Assembly: GCF_002575655.3 (NCBI RefSeq)
Contig: NC_053038.3
Coordinates: 148,320,885-148,384,884, forward strand
DNA length: 64,000 bases
Direction: 5' to 3'
Source of the DNA: Aegilops tauschii subsp. strangulata
Taxonomy: Eukaryota; Streptophyta; Magnoliopsida; Poales; Poaceae
Every line of letters begins with the position of its first letter. The stretch's first letter is position 1. Below the pieces are notes generated by a model. That model worked only from the letters and a program-made list of their open reading frames with translations, did no database searches and was not told where the DNA came from. Shown here piece by piece: positions 12,090 through 23,783 of the stretch. The translations under genes were made by a program, and so were the position numbers.

Positions 12090-12679
12090 TTTATTCAAAG
12101 TATAAACCACTAAACAAAAACTAATTGGAGAAATGATGGAGTTACATACCAAGCAACAATCCCCCGGAATAGTTTCAGAAATGGAGCTTCGAGCAAAGAG
12201 ATCGAAATCCGTGGGTATGAGCTCAAGAACACGGGAGAGAGAGCAAGGGTGAGTTTTTTTCTGGAGGTAGGTGACAATGTGGGATGAAGAGATAAGTGAG
12301 GGGGCTCCGTCTCGTGGATCGTGATAATTCTTTCTGGAATAATGTGATTTTATAGTATCAGGGGGGGTCGTCAGCGGGGCCACCAGGTGGGTACAACCCA
12401 CCTGGGCACGCTAGGAGAGGGGGGCGCCCTGGTGGGTTGTGCCCAACCAGGAGCCCCTCTCTGGTGGTTCTTGGCTCCAGAAATTCTTATTATTGGTATA
12501 AAAAATCCTCGCAAAGTTTCGTTCCATTCCGAGAACTTTCATTTCTGCACAAAAACAACACCATGGTAGTTCTGATGAAAACAACGTCAGTCCGGGGTTA
12601 GTTTCATTCAAATCATGCAAATTAGAGTCCAAAACAGGAGGAAAGCGTGAGAAAAAGTAGATACGTTGGAGACGTATCA
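12090..12679 (-). repeat. 5' LTR of a minus-strand Athila-like element
   Basis: The minus strand starts TGATACGTCTCCAACGTATC at 12679, a start shared by several Triticeae gypsy LTRs. A TATA-like TACTATAAAATC lies near 12350. The inner boundary is not marked by a clear CA or primer site, so the left coordinate is approximate. Its right end abuts plus-strand Athila-like coding DNA directly, which shows it inserted into that element. Confidence 0.65.
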
Positions 12680-12689
12680 AGGGGGAGTA

Positions 12690-13237
12690 GAACTCTCAGT
12701 TCACCTGACCTTGCTATTTTGTGCCATCCTTTATATTTTGATAGAACCTTTAGTTTGGGCGCTATAGTTGCTCGGTGGTTAAACACAAACTGTACGAAGG
12801 GTTGTATTTTCGGAGATGTCTATGCCTCCCGCCTTGCTAAATATTTTGAGATACCTATTAGGCATGATGAGGAGGAGGAGATGTTGCTACCCACTAAATA
12901 TTTAGATTGTGCTAGCATGGTAGCACATGATTTTATTAAAAATGATAAGCATAATTGACTCCAGTAGAACTTGTTATGAAGTTAGGGTACTTCTGAGATT
13001 ATTACTTTTCCCGCACCTTCTTTGTTTGATATTCATTCAGGTAGGTACACTATTATGCCCGAGGATATTTATGCGTACTGGGAGTTGACGCAACCCCCAG
13101 TACCAGAGCCAGCACCATCACCTGCTCTGTACCAGGAGCATGTTTATCAGTGGGAGCCACAAGAGCTCGCCAACCAGTGGAACCCTCAGGACCCTCCGCC
13201 GTATCGAGGAGAGGGTTATTTCAAATCATGGCCCTAG
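12690..13237 (+). pseudogene. Athila-like ORF1 C-terminal half
   Basis: The reading covers SSPDLAILCHPLYFD and LGAIVARWLN through DVYASRLAKYF, which match the conserved C-terminal part of the Athila ORF1 protein, and stops at 12957. A second frame from about 13022 resumes with SGRYTIMPEDIYAYWE and a proline/glutamine-rich end, stopping at 13237. The break between them (12957-13022) is a frameshift or stop. The N-terminal half is absent here; the one at 11527-11922 is on the opposite strand and belongs to the element inserted into this one. Confidence 0.72.
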
Positions 13238-15455
13238 ACCAACTTAGGCCAAAAGCCTAAGCTTGGGGGAGTTTGTATTTCTCACTGACATTACATTCAT
13301 GTTCACACATTCATTCCAGTTGTCGGTGTTCATCCTTTTCCATTGTATAATCCATGCTAGTTTATTTTTCTTGCTTTCTTCTTGTGTGTTTGAAAAACTT
13401 TGATAAAATCCAAAAATATTTCTTGTTTCTTTTTAGTTTTTCTTTCTAGTTTAATTAGTTGTAGTATTAAAAGAAAACCCAAAAAGATTTCGCGTTCTTC
13501 TTTTGCTTGTTGGGAGCTTTCCCGTGTAAAAAGTTTTTCGCGTTTTCGTTTTTACTTTCTTAAGAAAAATAAAAACTCCAAAAAAATATTCCAGTGTGTT
13601 TCTTTGAAATTCTTTTCTTTTCATTGTGTCGTAAGGAGAAGACCACGATGAAAATGTTGAGTGGCTCTCATATGCGTTATTTTTTATCTAACAAAAATCC
13701 TATATTACCTTGTCTTCTTCTTTGAATAAATGTTTGCAGATTCCAGCTTAGTCCAATGCACGTGCACTTTTATTATTATTCACATTGTTCGGTCCTGCAA
13801 GTCAAAGGCAATAATGACGATATTTGATGAAATGATTGAGATGAGGAAAAGCTAGTATGAACTCGACCTATTTTGTTTTTGTAAATATGATTAGCTCATC
13901 ATTCTTGATTCAGCCTATTATGAATGAAACATGTTTACAATGACAATTAGAGATTATAGTTACTCATGCCATGCTTAATTATCTAGGAGTTGATAATGGT
14001 TTGTCTTGTGTGCCAACATGCATTTAAAATGGTTGTGATGTAGTATGATAGGATGGTATCCTCCTTTGAATGATTCAAGTGGCTTGACTTGGCACATGTT
14101 CACACATGTAGTTGAATCAAAAACAACATAGCCTCCACGATATTTATGTTCATGTTGATTTATATCCTACTCATGCTTGTATTCAATGTTGATTAACCTC
14201 AATGCATGTTTATGACTGTTGTCGCTCTCTAGGTTGTCGCTCCTCAATCTTTTGCTAGCCCTCACTTGTACTAAGTGGGAATACTGCTTGTGCATCCACT
14301 TCCTTAAACCCAAAGTTGTTCCATATGAGTCCACCATACCTACCTATATGCGGTATTTACCTTCCGTTCCAAGTAATTTTGTAGGTGCCAAACTCTAAAC
14401 CTTCAAATAATAATCAGTTTTGTATGCCCGAATCACCCATGTAGCGACTGGGGGCTGTCAATATGTTCCTTGCTAGGTGGGTTATTCTCACGATGAGTGT
14501 TTATTCACTTGTCATTCACGAGAAAGTGGCTGGGAATCGGGATGCCCAGTTCCATGCTCAAAATCAAATCAAAATGTAATAATAAAACAAAACTCCCCCA
14601 GGACTGTTGTTGGTATCGACGGTACCCGTGGATTCGGCTAGCCATGGAGTGTGATTGTTGGTGGAGGGGGAGTAAAAACTTTATCTGTTTGGGAACCACC
14701 TATAATGTATCTAGCATGGAAGATAGCGAGATCTCTTGGTTGTTATGTTGACAATGAAAGCATACCGCTCAAAATTATATTCATCTCTATTTTAAGGGCT
14801 TCGAGCTCTGGCACCTCTGCAAATCCTTGCTTCCCTCTACGAAGGGCCTATCTATTTACTTTTATTGTTGAGTCATCATCTTATTATTAAAATCACCACT
14901 TGGAGAGCACCACTGTCATTTATATGCTTTGTTTTTTATTTATGTTGATTATGAGTGTGACTGGATCTCTTTTGCCATGAATTATAGTGTCTAGTCAGTC
15001 CTTGATCTTCAGGGGTGCTCTGCATTTATGTTTTGCGGTCTCAAAAAGGGCTAGCGAGATACTCCCTCCGTCCCAAAATTCTCGTCTTAGATTAGATTAG
15101 ATGCAGATGTATCTAATACTAAAACGTGACTTGATACATCTGTATTTAGAGAAATCTAAGACAATAATTTTGGGATGGAGGGAGTACCATTATGTCATAT
15201 TATATCATGATTGTTTTGAAAAAAATGTTGAGATCCGAGATTTATTATTATTGCTCCCTAGTTGATTATGCCATTGATACGAGTAAATGTGAGACCTAAA
15301 TGTTATTCTGAATATGGTTAGTTCATAATCTTTGCTGAAAACCTGAATATTGGCTAGACATATTTGCAACAACAAGAACAAATAGAGTTTGTAAAAGTTT
15401 TTCTTTGTCACTTTCAGTTTGTCAACTGAATTGCTTGAGGACAAGCAATGGGTTA
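13238..15455. other. Non-coding 3' region of the plus-strand Athila-like element
   Basis: AT-rich, with stops in all frames. The only thing I can name in it is the Stowaway MITE at 15062-15184. Long 3' untranslated regions between ORF and polypurine tract are usual for this lineage. Confidence 0.6.
15062..15184. mobile_element. Stowaway MITE
   Basis: 123 bp with near-perfect inverted repeats starting CTCCCTCCGTCCCAAAAT, the signature of Triticeae Stowaway elements (Tc1/mariner). A TA target duplication flanks it at 15060-15061 and 15185-15186. The whole element folds into one long hairpin. Confidence 0.95.
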
Positions 15456-15468
15456 AGCTTGGGGGAGG
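15456..15468 (+). other. Polypurine tract
   Basis: AGCTTGGGGGAGG sits directly before the LTR start TGATACG at 15469, the expected plus-strand priming site of this gypsy element. Confidence 0.85.
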
Positions 15469-16606
15469 TGATACGTCTCCATCGTATCTACTTTTCCAAA
15501 CTCTTTTGCCCTTGTTTTGGACTCTAATTTAGATTATTTGAATAGTACTAACCCGAACTGGCGTTGTTTTCAGCAGAATTGCCATGGTGTTATTTTTGTG
15601 CAGAAATCAAATTTCTCGGATTGACCTGAAAATTTACAGAGAATTTTTGTGGAATATATAAAAAATACTGGCGCAAAAAGATACCAGAGGGGGGCCACCC
15701 GGAGGCCACAAGCCCTAGGGGCGCGCCTACCCCTCAGGGAACGCCTCACAGGCTTGTGGGCCCCCTGGACCGCCTCCGACCCTAATTCCAACTCTATAAG
15801 TACTTATTCACGGAGAAAAAATAGGAGAGAAGGATTCATCGCATTTTACGATACAGAGCCGCCACCGCCTCCTGTTCTTCATCGGGAGGGCTGGTCTGGA
15901 GTCCGTTCGGGGCTCCGGAGAGGGGAATCCGTCGCCATCATCATCACCAACCTTCCTCCATGACCAATTTCATGATGCTCGCCGCCGGGAGTGAGTAATT
16001 CCATTGTAGGCTTGCTGGACGGTGATGGGTTGGATGAGATTTATGATGTAATCGAGTTAGTTTTGTTAGAGTTTGATCCGTAGTATCCACTATGTTCTGA
16101 GATTGATGTTTCTATATATGACTTTGCTATGCTTAATGCTTGTCACTAGGGCCCGAGTGCCATGATTTCAGATCTGAACCTATTATGTTTTCTTGAATAT
16201 ATGTGTGTTCTTGATCCTATCTTGCAAGTTGTAGACACTTATTACGAGTTATGATCTGCATACCCCGAGGTGACAACAATTGGGATTCTTTCCGATGATT
16301 ACCGTAGTTTGAGAAGTTCATGTATTCACTAAGTGCTAATGCTTTGGTCCGGTTCTCTATTAAAATAAGGCCTTAATATCCCTTAGTTTTCATTAGGACC
16401 CCGCTGCCATGGGAGGGTAGGACAAAAGATGTCATGCAAGTTCTTTTCCATAAGCACGTATGACTATATACGGAATACATGCCTACATTATATTGATGAA
16501 TTGAAGCTAGTTCTGTGTCACCCTAGGTTATGACTGCTACATGATGAATATTATCCGACACAATTATCATTGTCGATCCAATGCCCACGAGCTTTTCATA
16601 TATATA
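15469..16606 (+). repeat. 3' LTR (truncated) of the plus-strand Athila-like element
   Basis: Starts TGATACGTCTCCATCG after the polypurine tract, and holds TATA-like and 5'-leader-like sequence near 15790-15850. No terminal CA is found; it ends in a short (TA)n at about 16598-16611 where X1 begins. Confidence 0.75.
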
Positions 16607-16779
16607 TATATACGGAATACAGCCGGTCTATTCTGCTAATATTAGCAGAATAACTATTCTGATAACACTTCCGCACTGCACGCTCAACGCAAGTGCACGT
16701 CATTGTTTAAACCAAGTGTGATGCAGTACTCACATGAGTGAACTTCCCGTCGAAAAAACTGCACATTGTGTTTTTTTGG

Positions 16780-17470
16780 TACCTTTTTCGCTCTAGTTTT
16801 TTAACCGTTAGTCGGCATGAGGCGTTTAATGTATTGTTGAAAAGCTATGGATTAGGCCCTACTTTGACATGTTGAACACTTTTCGAGATTCCACACGGAT
16901 TAAGAGCAGTTTTGAAAATGGTGCGGCCCATGACGAGTGGCAGCGAGCATTTTTTTCACGATTTCTTCTAAACCGCTTGTCGGAATGAAGCAAAAGATAC
17001 ACGGTTGGAAAGATATCGTCGAGGCGCATCATTTTCATATCTATTATTTTCTCTAATTCGTTACAGTTTAAGAGCAGTTTCAAATTTACTAAATCGCGGA
17101 ATTCTGTTTTTTTGATTTTTTTTTCAAATTTTTGGTACTGTTTTCGCTCCATTTTTCTAACCGTTTGTCGAAATGAGGCGTATGATACGCCGTTGGAAAT
17201 CAATGGATAAGGCGCAACTTTCATATGTGAAAATGTTTCAGAGATTCCTTACGGTTTTTAGTTAATTTTAAAAATCGTGCGGCTGACGACGAGAGGCAGC
17301 GGCTGTTTTTCGCGAAATTTTTACCAACCGCTGGTCAGAATGATTCAAATTATACATCATTGGAAAGATATCGATGTGGCACAACTTTTTCATGTAGAAC
17401 ACGCTATCTGATTCCTTACGGTTAAGGAGCAATTTTGATTTTAACGAAATGGGGACTCTATGTTTTTTGG
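16780..17470. repeat. Degenerate ~170-190-bp tandem repeats at the left end of X1
   Basis: At least four copies share a core like AACCGTTTGTCGAAATGA, then a GATAC block, then GTTGGAAAG, then CTTTTTCATAT and CCTTACGGTTT. The same series occurs at 20100-20790 in X2 and 57240-57950 in X3, so it belongs to the X family. Confidence 0.7.
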
Positions 17471-17499
17471 CGACACCAAAATCGTCGTATGTACTGCAT

Positions 17500-17965
17500 C
17501 AAACGGAAAACCGCACTTCTTTAGACTAAAAACCGCACTTCATCAGACTGACAAGTGCACTGCATGATTTCTTTTTTGTGGGACGTAAATTTTCCTAAAC
17601 GAGGTGGAGTGCACTTCATGTCGAGCGATGGTGAACCGCAATACTATGAAAAGTGAACCTCGAGACTATCGTAAACGGGCCGTACTGCATCAGACAAAAA
17701 ACCCGCACTTATTTAGACTAAAACCGCACTTCATCGGACAGACAAGTGCACTGCATGATTTTTTCATGGGACGTAAATTTTACCAAACGAGCTGGAGTGC
17801 ACTTCTTTAGACTAAAAATGGCACTTCATCGGACAGACAAGTGCACTGCATGATTTCTTTTTTGTGGGACGTAAATTTTACCAAACGAGGTGGAGTGCAC
17901 TTCTTTAGACTAAAACCGCACTTCATCAGACTGACAAGTGCACTGCATGATTTTTTTTGTGGGAC
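17500..17965. repeat. Direct repeats of an ~85-110-bp unit in X1
   Basis: The unit contains CCGCACTTCATC, GACAAGTGCACTGCATGATT and TGTGGGACGTAAATTTT, and is present about four times. Related copies occur at 20820-21270 and 57960-58390. Non-coding. Confidence 0.75.
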
Positions 17966-19633
17966 GCAAATTATTCCATACGAGTTTTTGTTGTCTGTTT
18001 TTCAATTTTCTTTTATGAACGAGAGCGGACCGTAGAGACGGGGGCAAGTGAACCGTGACATATATCATAGTGAACCGCATTACGTTTTTTGTTGTTTCGC
18101 TAATTTTTTCCGCAATTCCACATGTGCGCTAGTGAACAACATCACTCTCAAAAGTGAACCACATCCGAGGACCAAACGCACTGCTAGTGTTGATGTAGTC
18201 GAATGAATTTTGAAACACACGAAACAAATTGCACTTCATACAGAGGGATAATGTGCTGCTACACAAATGGAGTCAACTACTTTTTTCAATTGTCCCACAA
18301 AGAAAACAAGATGCATTAGAAAAAGAAGTGAACCTCTCATGAGAATTTCTTTTTCTCATTCTTTACAAAGCGAACCACACCACCACTACAAAATGAACCA
18401 CATCATTTTTTTCTCTGAAAATTATAGAACATGAAAATTACAAAATTGCATGCAAACATCTGTACTTGCAGTGCACTTTTCTCCCCTTTTGTTCCATTTT
18501 CCTCCTGCAAAACAGTAAGAAGAACTACAGTAACAGCCAAGAGTGAGCCACATTGAAGATTTGTTTAATTTCTTTGAGAGAACCAGCGCTCCCATACAAA
18601 ATCGAGGGTACTGCAATCGAGCTGGTGATGTGCTGCAGGAGCGACTCAACCGAACTGAAAGGGGGCTCCCACGAGTTCCGTACTGCCACCGTATACTCTG
18701 CCCGGCCGCGCCACTGGGTCAATCTCCACGAACAGACCATCACCACTTTTTTCCTTCATGCACAAATCAGTGAAGCGGGGCCGGAGTCGGAGTACTGTGC
18801 GAGCACCGTCGACGGATACGGCCGCCTGAGGAGTCGTGGCAAGACGGGGCTCGTTGGGTAGGGCGTTGTAGACGGCAGCAGCTGCCCGTGCTGGTAGCCC
18901 ATGGTGGTGGCGCGGGGACGGCGGGAGGGAGGACCAGAGAGGAGTCGCGGGAGGGGAGGGGTGGATCTGGCTGCGGGGCTCGCGCGGGGACGGCTGGAGG
19001 TACGGCAAGGAGCAGAGCAGAGTCGCGTGGCATGGGAGGGAAGGAGCTGCTTGCCGGTGCGAGCTCAGGCCGCCGGCGATGAAGGGCACGGGCGGTGCGA
19101 GCCCAGGCCGCCGGCGATGCAGGGCTGGGGCGGCGCAATCCCAGGGGACGGGCGATGCAGGGCAGGGGAGGCGCAAGCCCAGGCCGCTGGCGGGTGGATC
19201 GACAGCCGACTAGGGGTAGGGCGGCGCCAAGCAGACGGTGGATCGGGGGAGAGAGATGCGGCGCCGGCGGGAGGAAGAAGGTGGATCGGGGCTGGGGAGG
19301 CGCCCAGCAGAAGGTGCGGTGGGAGGTGGCGCCGGCGGTGAGGAGGTGCGGGGGAAGCGGGGAAGGTGGTGGTGCGGCGGCGGTGTGGGGCAAGCAGGGG
19401 AGTGTGTGGGTGGTGACGCCGAGGTGAGGTTGAAGAAGGGGGGAGTGGATCGGGGAGGTTCGTGCGGTCGTGGGGTGGGAGGTGGTGGGGATTGGGATCG
19501 GGCAGAAGTGGGCACATCGGTTGGTTTTGTTTGGACAGATGTTAGCAGAATAAGAATTAGTGTTAGTAGAATAAGGTCTTAAGGGGTATTATCATAATAG
19601 ACCCACCCTATATATATATATATATATATAGGG

Positions 19634-19876
19634 TAACGCTATTCTAAGCGTGAGTGTAGAATAGCTTATTCTACACCCCTAGTAACGCTATGTACAAAAT
19701 CTAGTAAAACGGTGTACAAAATGTAGTAATTCGGAAAATAATTTTTTTATCATCGAAGTTTGTAATTTACTACATTTTACAAAAATTACTATATTTTACA
19801 TAGTGTATTACTGTATTTTGTATGTACCGTTACTGGGGTGTAGAATAAGTTATTCTACACTCACGCTTGTTTAGCG

Positions 19877-19879
<3 letters not shown>
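19634..19879. mobile_element. 246-bp MITE with ~50-bp inverted repeats in (TA)n
   Basis: The left arm begins TAACGCTATTCTAAGCGTG and contains TGTAGAATA then TTATTCTACACCCC. The right arm read inward is TAACGCTAAACAAGCGTG with the same motifs, and the middle is AT-rich. It lies inside a TA microsatellite, so target duplications cannot be resolved. Its terminal TATTCT / AGAATA / TATTCT order matches X1-X3 and the 33-kb element. Confidence 0.82.

Positions 19880-19944
<65 letters not shown>
19880..19944. repeat. (TA)n microsatellite
   Basis: About 65 bp of nearly pure TA between the MITE and X2. It is the longest of several TA runs (also near 16598, 19610 and 57077) that flank every element of this cluster. 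Confidence 0.97.
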
Positions 19945-19945
<1 letters not shown>

Positions 19946-22900
19946 CCGGTCTATTCTGCTAATACTAGCAGAATAACTATTCTGATAACACTTCCGCACT
20001 GCACGCTCAATGCGAGGGCACTGCACTTTCAATAGCAGCGGTACTGCAATACAGAGACTAGTGAACTTCGTGTCTGAAAAAACTGCACGAGGTGTTTTTT
20101 CGGTACCTTTTTCGCTCTAGTTTTTTAACTGTTTATCGAAACGAGGCGTGTAATATATCATTGAGAAGCTATGGATTAGGCGCAAATTCGCCATGTTAGA
20201 CACTTTCGAGATTCTTTACGGTTTAAGAGCAGTTTTGAAATTGGTGCGACCCATGACGAGTGGCAGCGAGCTTTTTTCGCGATTTCTTCTAAACCGCTTG
20301 GCGGAATGAAGCAAATGATACACGTTGGAAAGATATCGTCGAGGCCCATCTTTTTCATATCTATTATTTTCTCTAATTCGTTACGGTTTAAGAGCAGTTT
20401 CCAATTTACTAAATCACGGAATTCTGTTTTTCAATTTTTTTGAAATTTTCGGTACTGTTTTCGCTCCAGGTTTCTAACCGTTTGTCAAAATGAGGCATGT
20501 GATACGCCGTTGGAAAGCTACAGACAAGGCGCAACTTTCATATGTTGAAATGTTTTTGAGATTCCTTACGGTTTTTAGTTAATTTTGAAAATCGTGTGGC
20601 TGACGACGAGAGGCAGCGGCCTTTTTTGCGAAATTTTTACAAACCGCTCGACGAAATGACACAAATGATACACCGTTTGATAGATATCGACAAGGCACAA
20701 CTTTTTCGTGTAGACCACCCTCTCCGATTCCTTACGGTTTAGGAGCAGTTTCGATTTTACCGAAATGCGGACACTGTTTTTTTGCGACACCAAAATCGTC
20801 GTATGTACTGCATCAGACAGAAAACCGCACTTCTTTTAGACTAAAAACTGCACTTCATCGGACAAACAAGTGCACTGCATGATTTATTTTTTGTGGGACG
20901 TAAATTTTCCTAAACGAGGTGGAGTGTACTTCATGTCAAGTGTTGGTGAACCACAATACTATGAAAAGTGAACCTCGAGACTACCGTAAACGGGCCGTAC
21001 TGCATCAGACAGAAAACCACACTTATTTAGACTAAAAACCACACTTCATTGGACAGACAAGTGCACTGCATGATTTCTTTTTTGTGGGACGTAAATTTTC
21101 CTAAACGAGGTGGAGTGCACTTCATGTCGAGTGTTAGTGAACTGCAATACAATGAAAAGTGAACCTCGAGACTACCGTAAATATGCCGTACTGCATCAGA
21201 CAGAAAACCACACTTCTTTAGACTAAAAACCACACTTCATCACACAGACAAGTGCATTGCATTGTTACTTTTTGTACAAGACGTATATTTTTCAAAGACG
21301 AGGAAGTGAATCGCACTTCACGCCGGGCGTAAGTGAACCGCCACACCACCGAAAATGAACCGCATCATTTTCTTTGTTGTTTCCATGAAAAGCATTAAAA
21401 AAATTAGATACATTTTCCCTAGGGGTGGAATTCGAGCCGAGTCGAGCCAGCTCGACTCGACTCGCTAAAGATCATTTCATTAACGAGCTAGCTCGACTCG
21501 ACTCGTTACTATAATGGGCTCAAATCCAAGATTGGCTCGACTCATATAACTCGCGAGCTGGCTCGTTTAGCTTGTTAAGCTTGTTAAATATATGAACATT
21601 AGACCTTACAAATACAATAAAAATATTAACTGAGAATTTAGCATGTGCATATGTGGTCATGTACGTGTGAGTCTCCTGGGTGGCTCAGTCTTGAGCGGCT
21701 GGGCCGTGTGTTGGGACGAAAGGTGTTTAGTGGCTGTATTTTACTACCCCTAAAAAACTTTGATTTTTTTACCGAGCTTGACGAGTTACCCGAGTACTCG
21801 TGAGATCAGCTCGTTTAACTTGGTATGTAAACGATCTTAAACTAAAGCTCGGCTCGGCTCCTTATTCTTCGAGTTCGAGTCGATTCGAGCCCAGTCACGA
21901 GCTACTCAACTCGCGAGCTTCGAGCTTTTTTCCAGTCCTAATTTTTCCAAATGAAGTGTACTGCAGAGTCGTTCGAAGTGGACCTTCTTTTAGATTGGGG
22001 TGTACTACATTTCCCTCTTTTCTTACCGCTCGGTTGAAAAACAGAACCACCACATGATAGTATTTTTTGCGAACTCCATGCATTTTTTTGAAGTGAAAAA
22101 CAAATGAATCTTGTAACAATTTATATTTTTTTGGTCCTTGGCAATTTTCACAGGAAAAATCTAAAAAATGCATTTTTCTGAACGCCACACATATGCCTGG
22201 CAAACTGCAAGCTATGCACGGGAGTACTGCATAGTCAACGCCACAAACGTCAAACTCCTAGCACACCGAACTTCACATCACACTGTAGTTAACACTTTGC
22301 CCAAATCAAAAAGCAAAATGCACAAAATCATTTTGGGGCAGTATGAACAGCACAACACTGATGACCTCCGGTGATAGCGCAAAGCTGAACCTCTCGACAC
22401 AAAATAATTATGCACATGTCGAATGTATGTTGAGGGGGAACCGCAGTGAATGCCAAAGTGACCTGCGAAACAGCACTAGCGAGCTGCACTTGTCAAAGTT
22501 TTTTTAGAAGTGAATCACATACACATACATCAAGTACAATGGTACAGTGAAACGCAGCTGAAACTAGTGAGCTCCATGCGAGTGGACATCATACCCATAG
22601 CCCGCGGAATACAGCCGCGCTGCAAAACTTCTGTCGCTGAGCGGCATGACAAGCGTTACAGAACTGCAGAGGAGGGAATCAGGCATCTGAGCAGCAGAGA
22701 GAGGAGGGACTTCCACCTTCACCGCTGGATCACATCCGAGAGCCCCGGATTCGTCCCTCGCCATGCACTGAAGATTTCACCCGCAAAAACAAAACCAAAG
22801 TGAATGGCAGAACCATCCTCGCTGTGCTCACTTTTTTCTCCTGTTCGTCAGTGGGGAGAACCTAGGATCCGCCATTGAACAAGGAAGAGGGAGTACAGAG

Positions 22901-23728
22901 AGATGGGAACCACCTGCACCCGCCCTGGATCGGCATCAAGGTGGAGAAACCTACCGATGAACTGCACGCGCGAGGGAACCGCGCTACAGTACCGGGGCGA
23001 CCTAACCACGTCAGAAGCAGGGGCGAACTACACCTGCGTGGGCCGCCGCGAGCTAGACGGGGGAGAAGCTCAGCGGTGGGAGGCCCGTGCACTGGGGAGC
23101 AGCTCCTGGTTGGGGTCGAGGCCGGGGTCTCGTCGATGAGCAGCACCACAAGCGCCACCGAACTGCAGAGGTGGGGCTCAATCCATCACCGGGCAGTGCA
23201 CAGCGGCACGGGAACGGATCCGCCGAGATTGATGGGGACGAAGGGGCAGCGGGGCTGGGTGGTGGCCAGCGGTGGGGCGTCACGCGGGTCGGCAGCGGCC
23301 TGGATCCGACGGCTCGGAGCGGGGAAGGCAGCGGGATGGGGCGCGCCTACGACGTCCCATGTGGGGAAGGTACGAGGAGGTCGGGGCCATCTGGCAGGCG
23401 TGGCACGGGGCGGGGCGCTCCGTCCAGAAAGACGGTGTCAGGCAGGGAGGGGCGCGCCGGCGAAGGTGGGCCGGTTGGGTGGAGCACCGGCGGTGGTAGT
23501 TGGCCGACCTGGGGCGCGGTGGTGGGTTAGTGGATCGGGGCTGGCACGTGGGAGGACGAAGGTGGAGGGGATCGGGGGAGGAGTGGGGGAGGTGGGCCGA
23601 TGGGGTGAGTCTTTTTTTTGTGGTTTGTCAGGGTCAGGTCGGTGTCGGTTAGTTGGGGGTGTTAGCAGAATAAGAATTAGTTTTTGCGGAATAAGGTCTT
23701 AAGGGGTGTTATCATAATAGACCCACCC
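19945..23728. mobile_element. X2: TA-flanked MULE-like non-autonomous element, 3.8 kb
   Basis: Same ends as X1: GCCGGTCTATTCTGC with a 24-bp palindrome (one mismatch pair) on the left, and GTTAGCAGAATAAG ... ATAGACCCACCC on the right. The left 1.3 kb matches X1 and X3. It carries an hAT-type MITE at 21420-21940 and a GC-rich right part (22730-23650) unlike that of X1. The frame at 22875-23702 is a low-complexity G/R-rich by-product; I do not call a gene. Confidence 0.75.
21420..21940. mobile_element. hAT-type MITE inside X2
   Basis: 521 bp beginning TAGGGGTGGAATTCGAGC and ending with the inverted form of TAGGACTGGAAAAAAGC, rich in CTCGACTCG-type internal repeats near both ends. It is flanked by ATTTTCCC (21412-21419) and ATTTTTCC (21941-21948), an 8-bp target duplication with one mismatch, as expected for hAT elements. 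Confidence 0.8.
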
Positions 23729-23739
23729 TATATATACAT

Positions 23740-23783
23740 CTGGGCTATTCTGTTACGCGTAACAGAATATTATTCTGTTACCC
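23740..23783 (+). repeat. Left terminal inverted repeat of MEGA
   Basis: It starts CTGGGCTATTCTGTTAC. Positions 23746-23769 are a perfect palindrome (TATTCTGTTACG plus its reverse complement), followed by TATTCTGTTACCC. The differences from the right repeat are five single bases. Confidence 0.9.

Larger units (their letters stand above)
12680..16606 (+). mobile_element. Athila-like Ty3-gypsy element (3' part), plus strand
   Basis: It contains the C-terminal half of ORF1 (12690-13237), about 2.2 kb of non-coding DNA, a polypurine tract (AGCTTGGGGGAGG, ending 15468) and a 3' LTR starting TGATACGTCTCC at 15469. The LTR is cut off in TA-repeat DNA where X1 begins. The 5' part would lie left of the window, beyond the two nested minus-strand insertions. 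No RT or integrase is visible between ORF1 and the LTR, so this is a deletion derivative or a non-autonomous form. Confidence 0.78.
16622..19608. mobile_element. X1: TA-flanked MULE-like non-autonomous element
   Basis: The left end (GCCGGTCTATTCTGC...) carries a perfect 24-bp palindrome at 16629-16652 built as TATTCTG + 10 bp + CAGAATA, followed by TATTCTGATAAC. The right end reads inward as GGGTCTATTATGATAATA and contains TTATTCTGCTAAC. Both ends abut (TA)n. The left 1.3 kb is shared with X2 and X3. The right 0.9 kb is GC-rich and differs from that of X2. I find no credible gene. The class is inferred from its likeness to the ends of the 33-kb element. Confidence 0.72.

Noticed and set aside
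18646..19582. Pro/Ala/His-rich ORFs on both strands in X1
   Set aside because: Low-complexity by-products of GC-rich DNA without start context, domain or counterpart in X2.
21420..21940. Independent CTCGAG-rich satellite
   Set aside because: Matching ends TAGGGGTGGAA / TAGGACTGGAA and an 8-bp target duplication show a complete hAT-type MITE.
22875..23702. 275-codon Gly/Arg-rich ORF in X2
   Set aside because: No recognisable domain, other frames equally open, and it runs into the terminal repeat.
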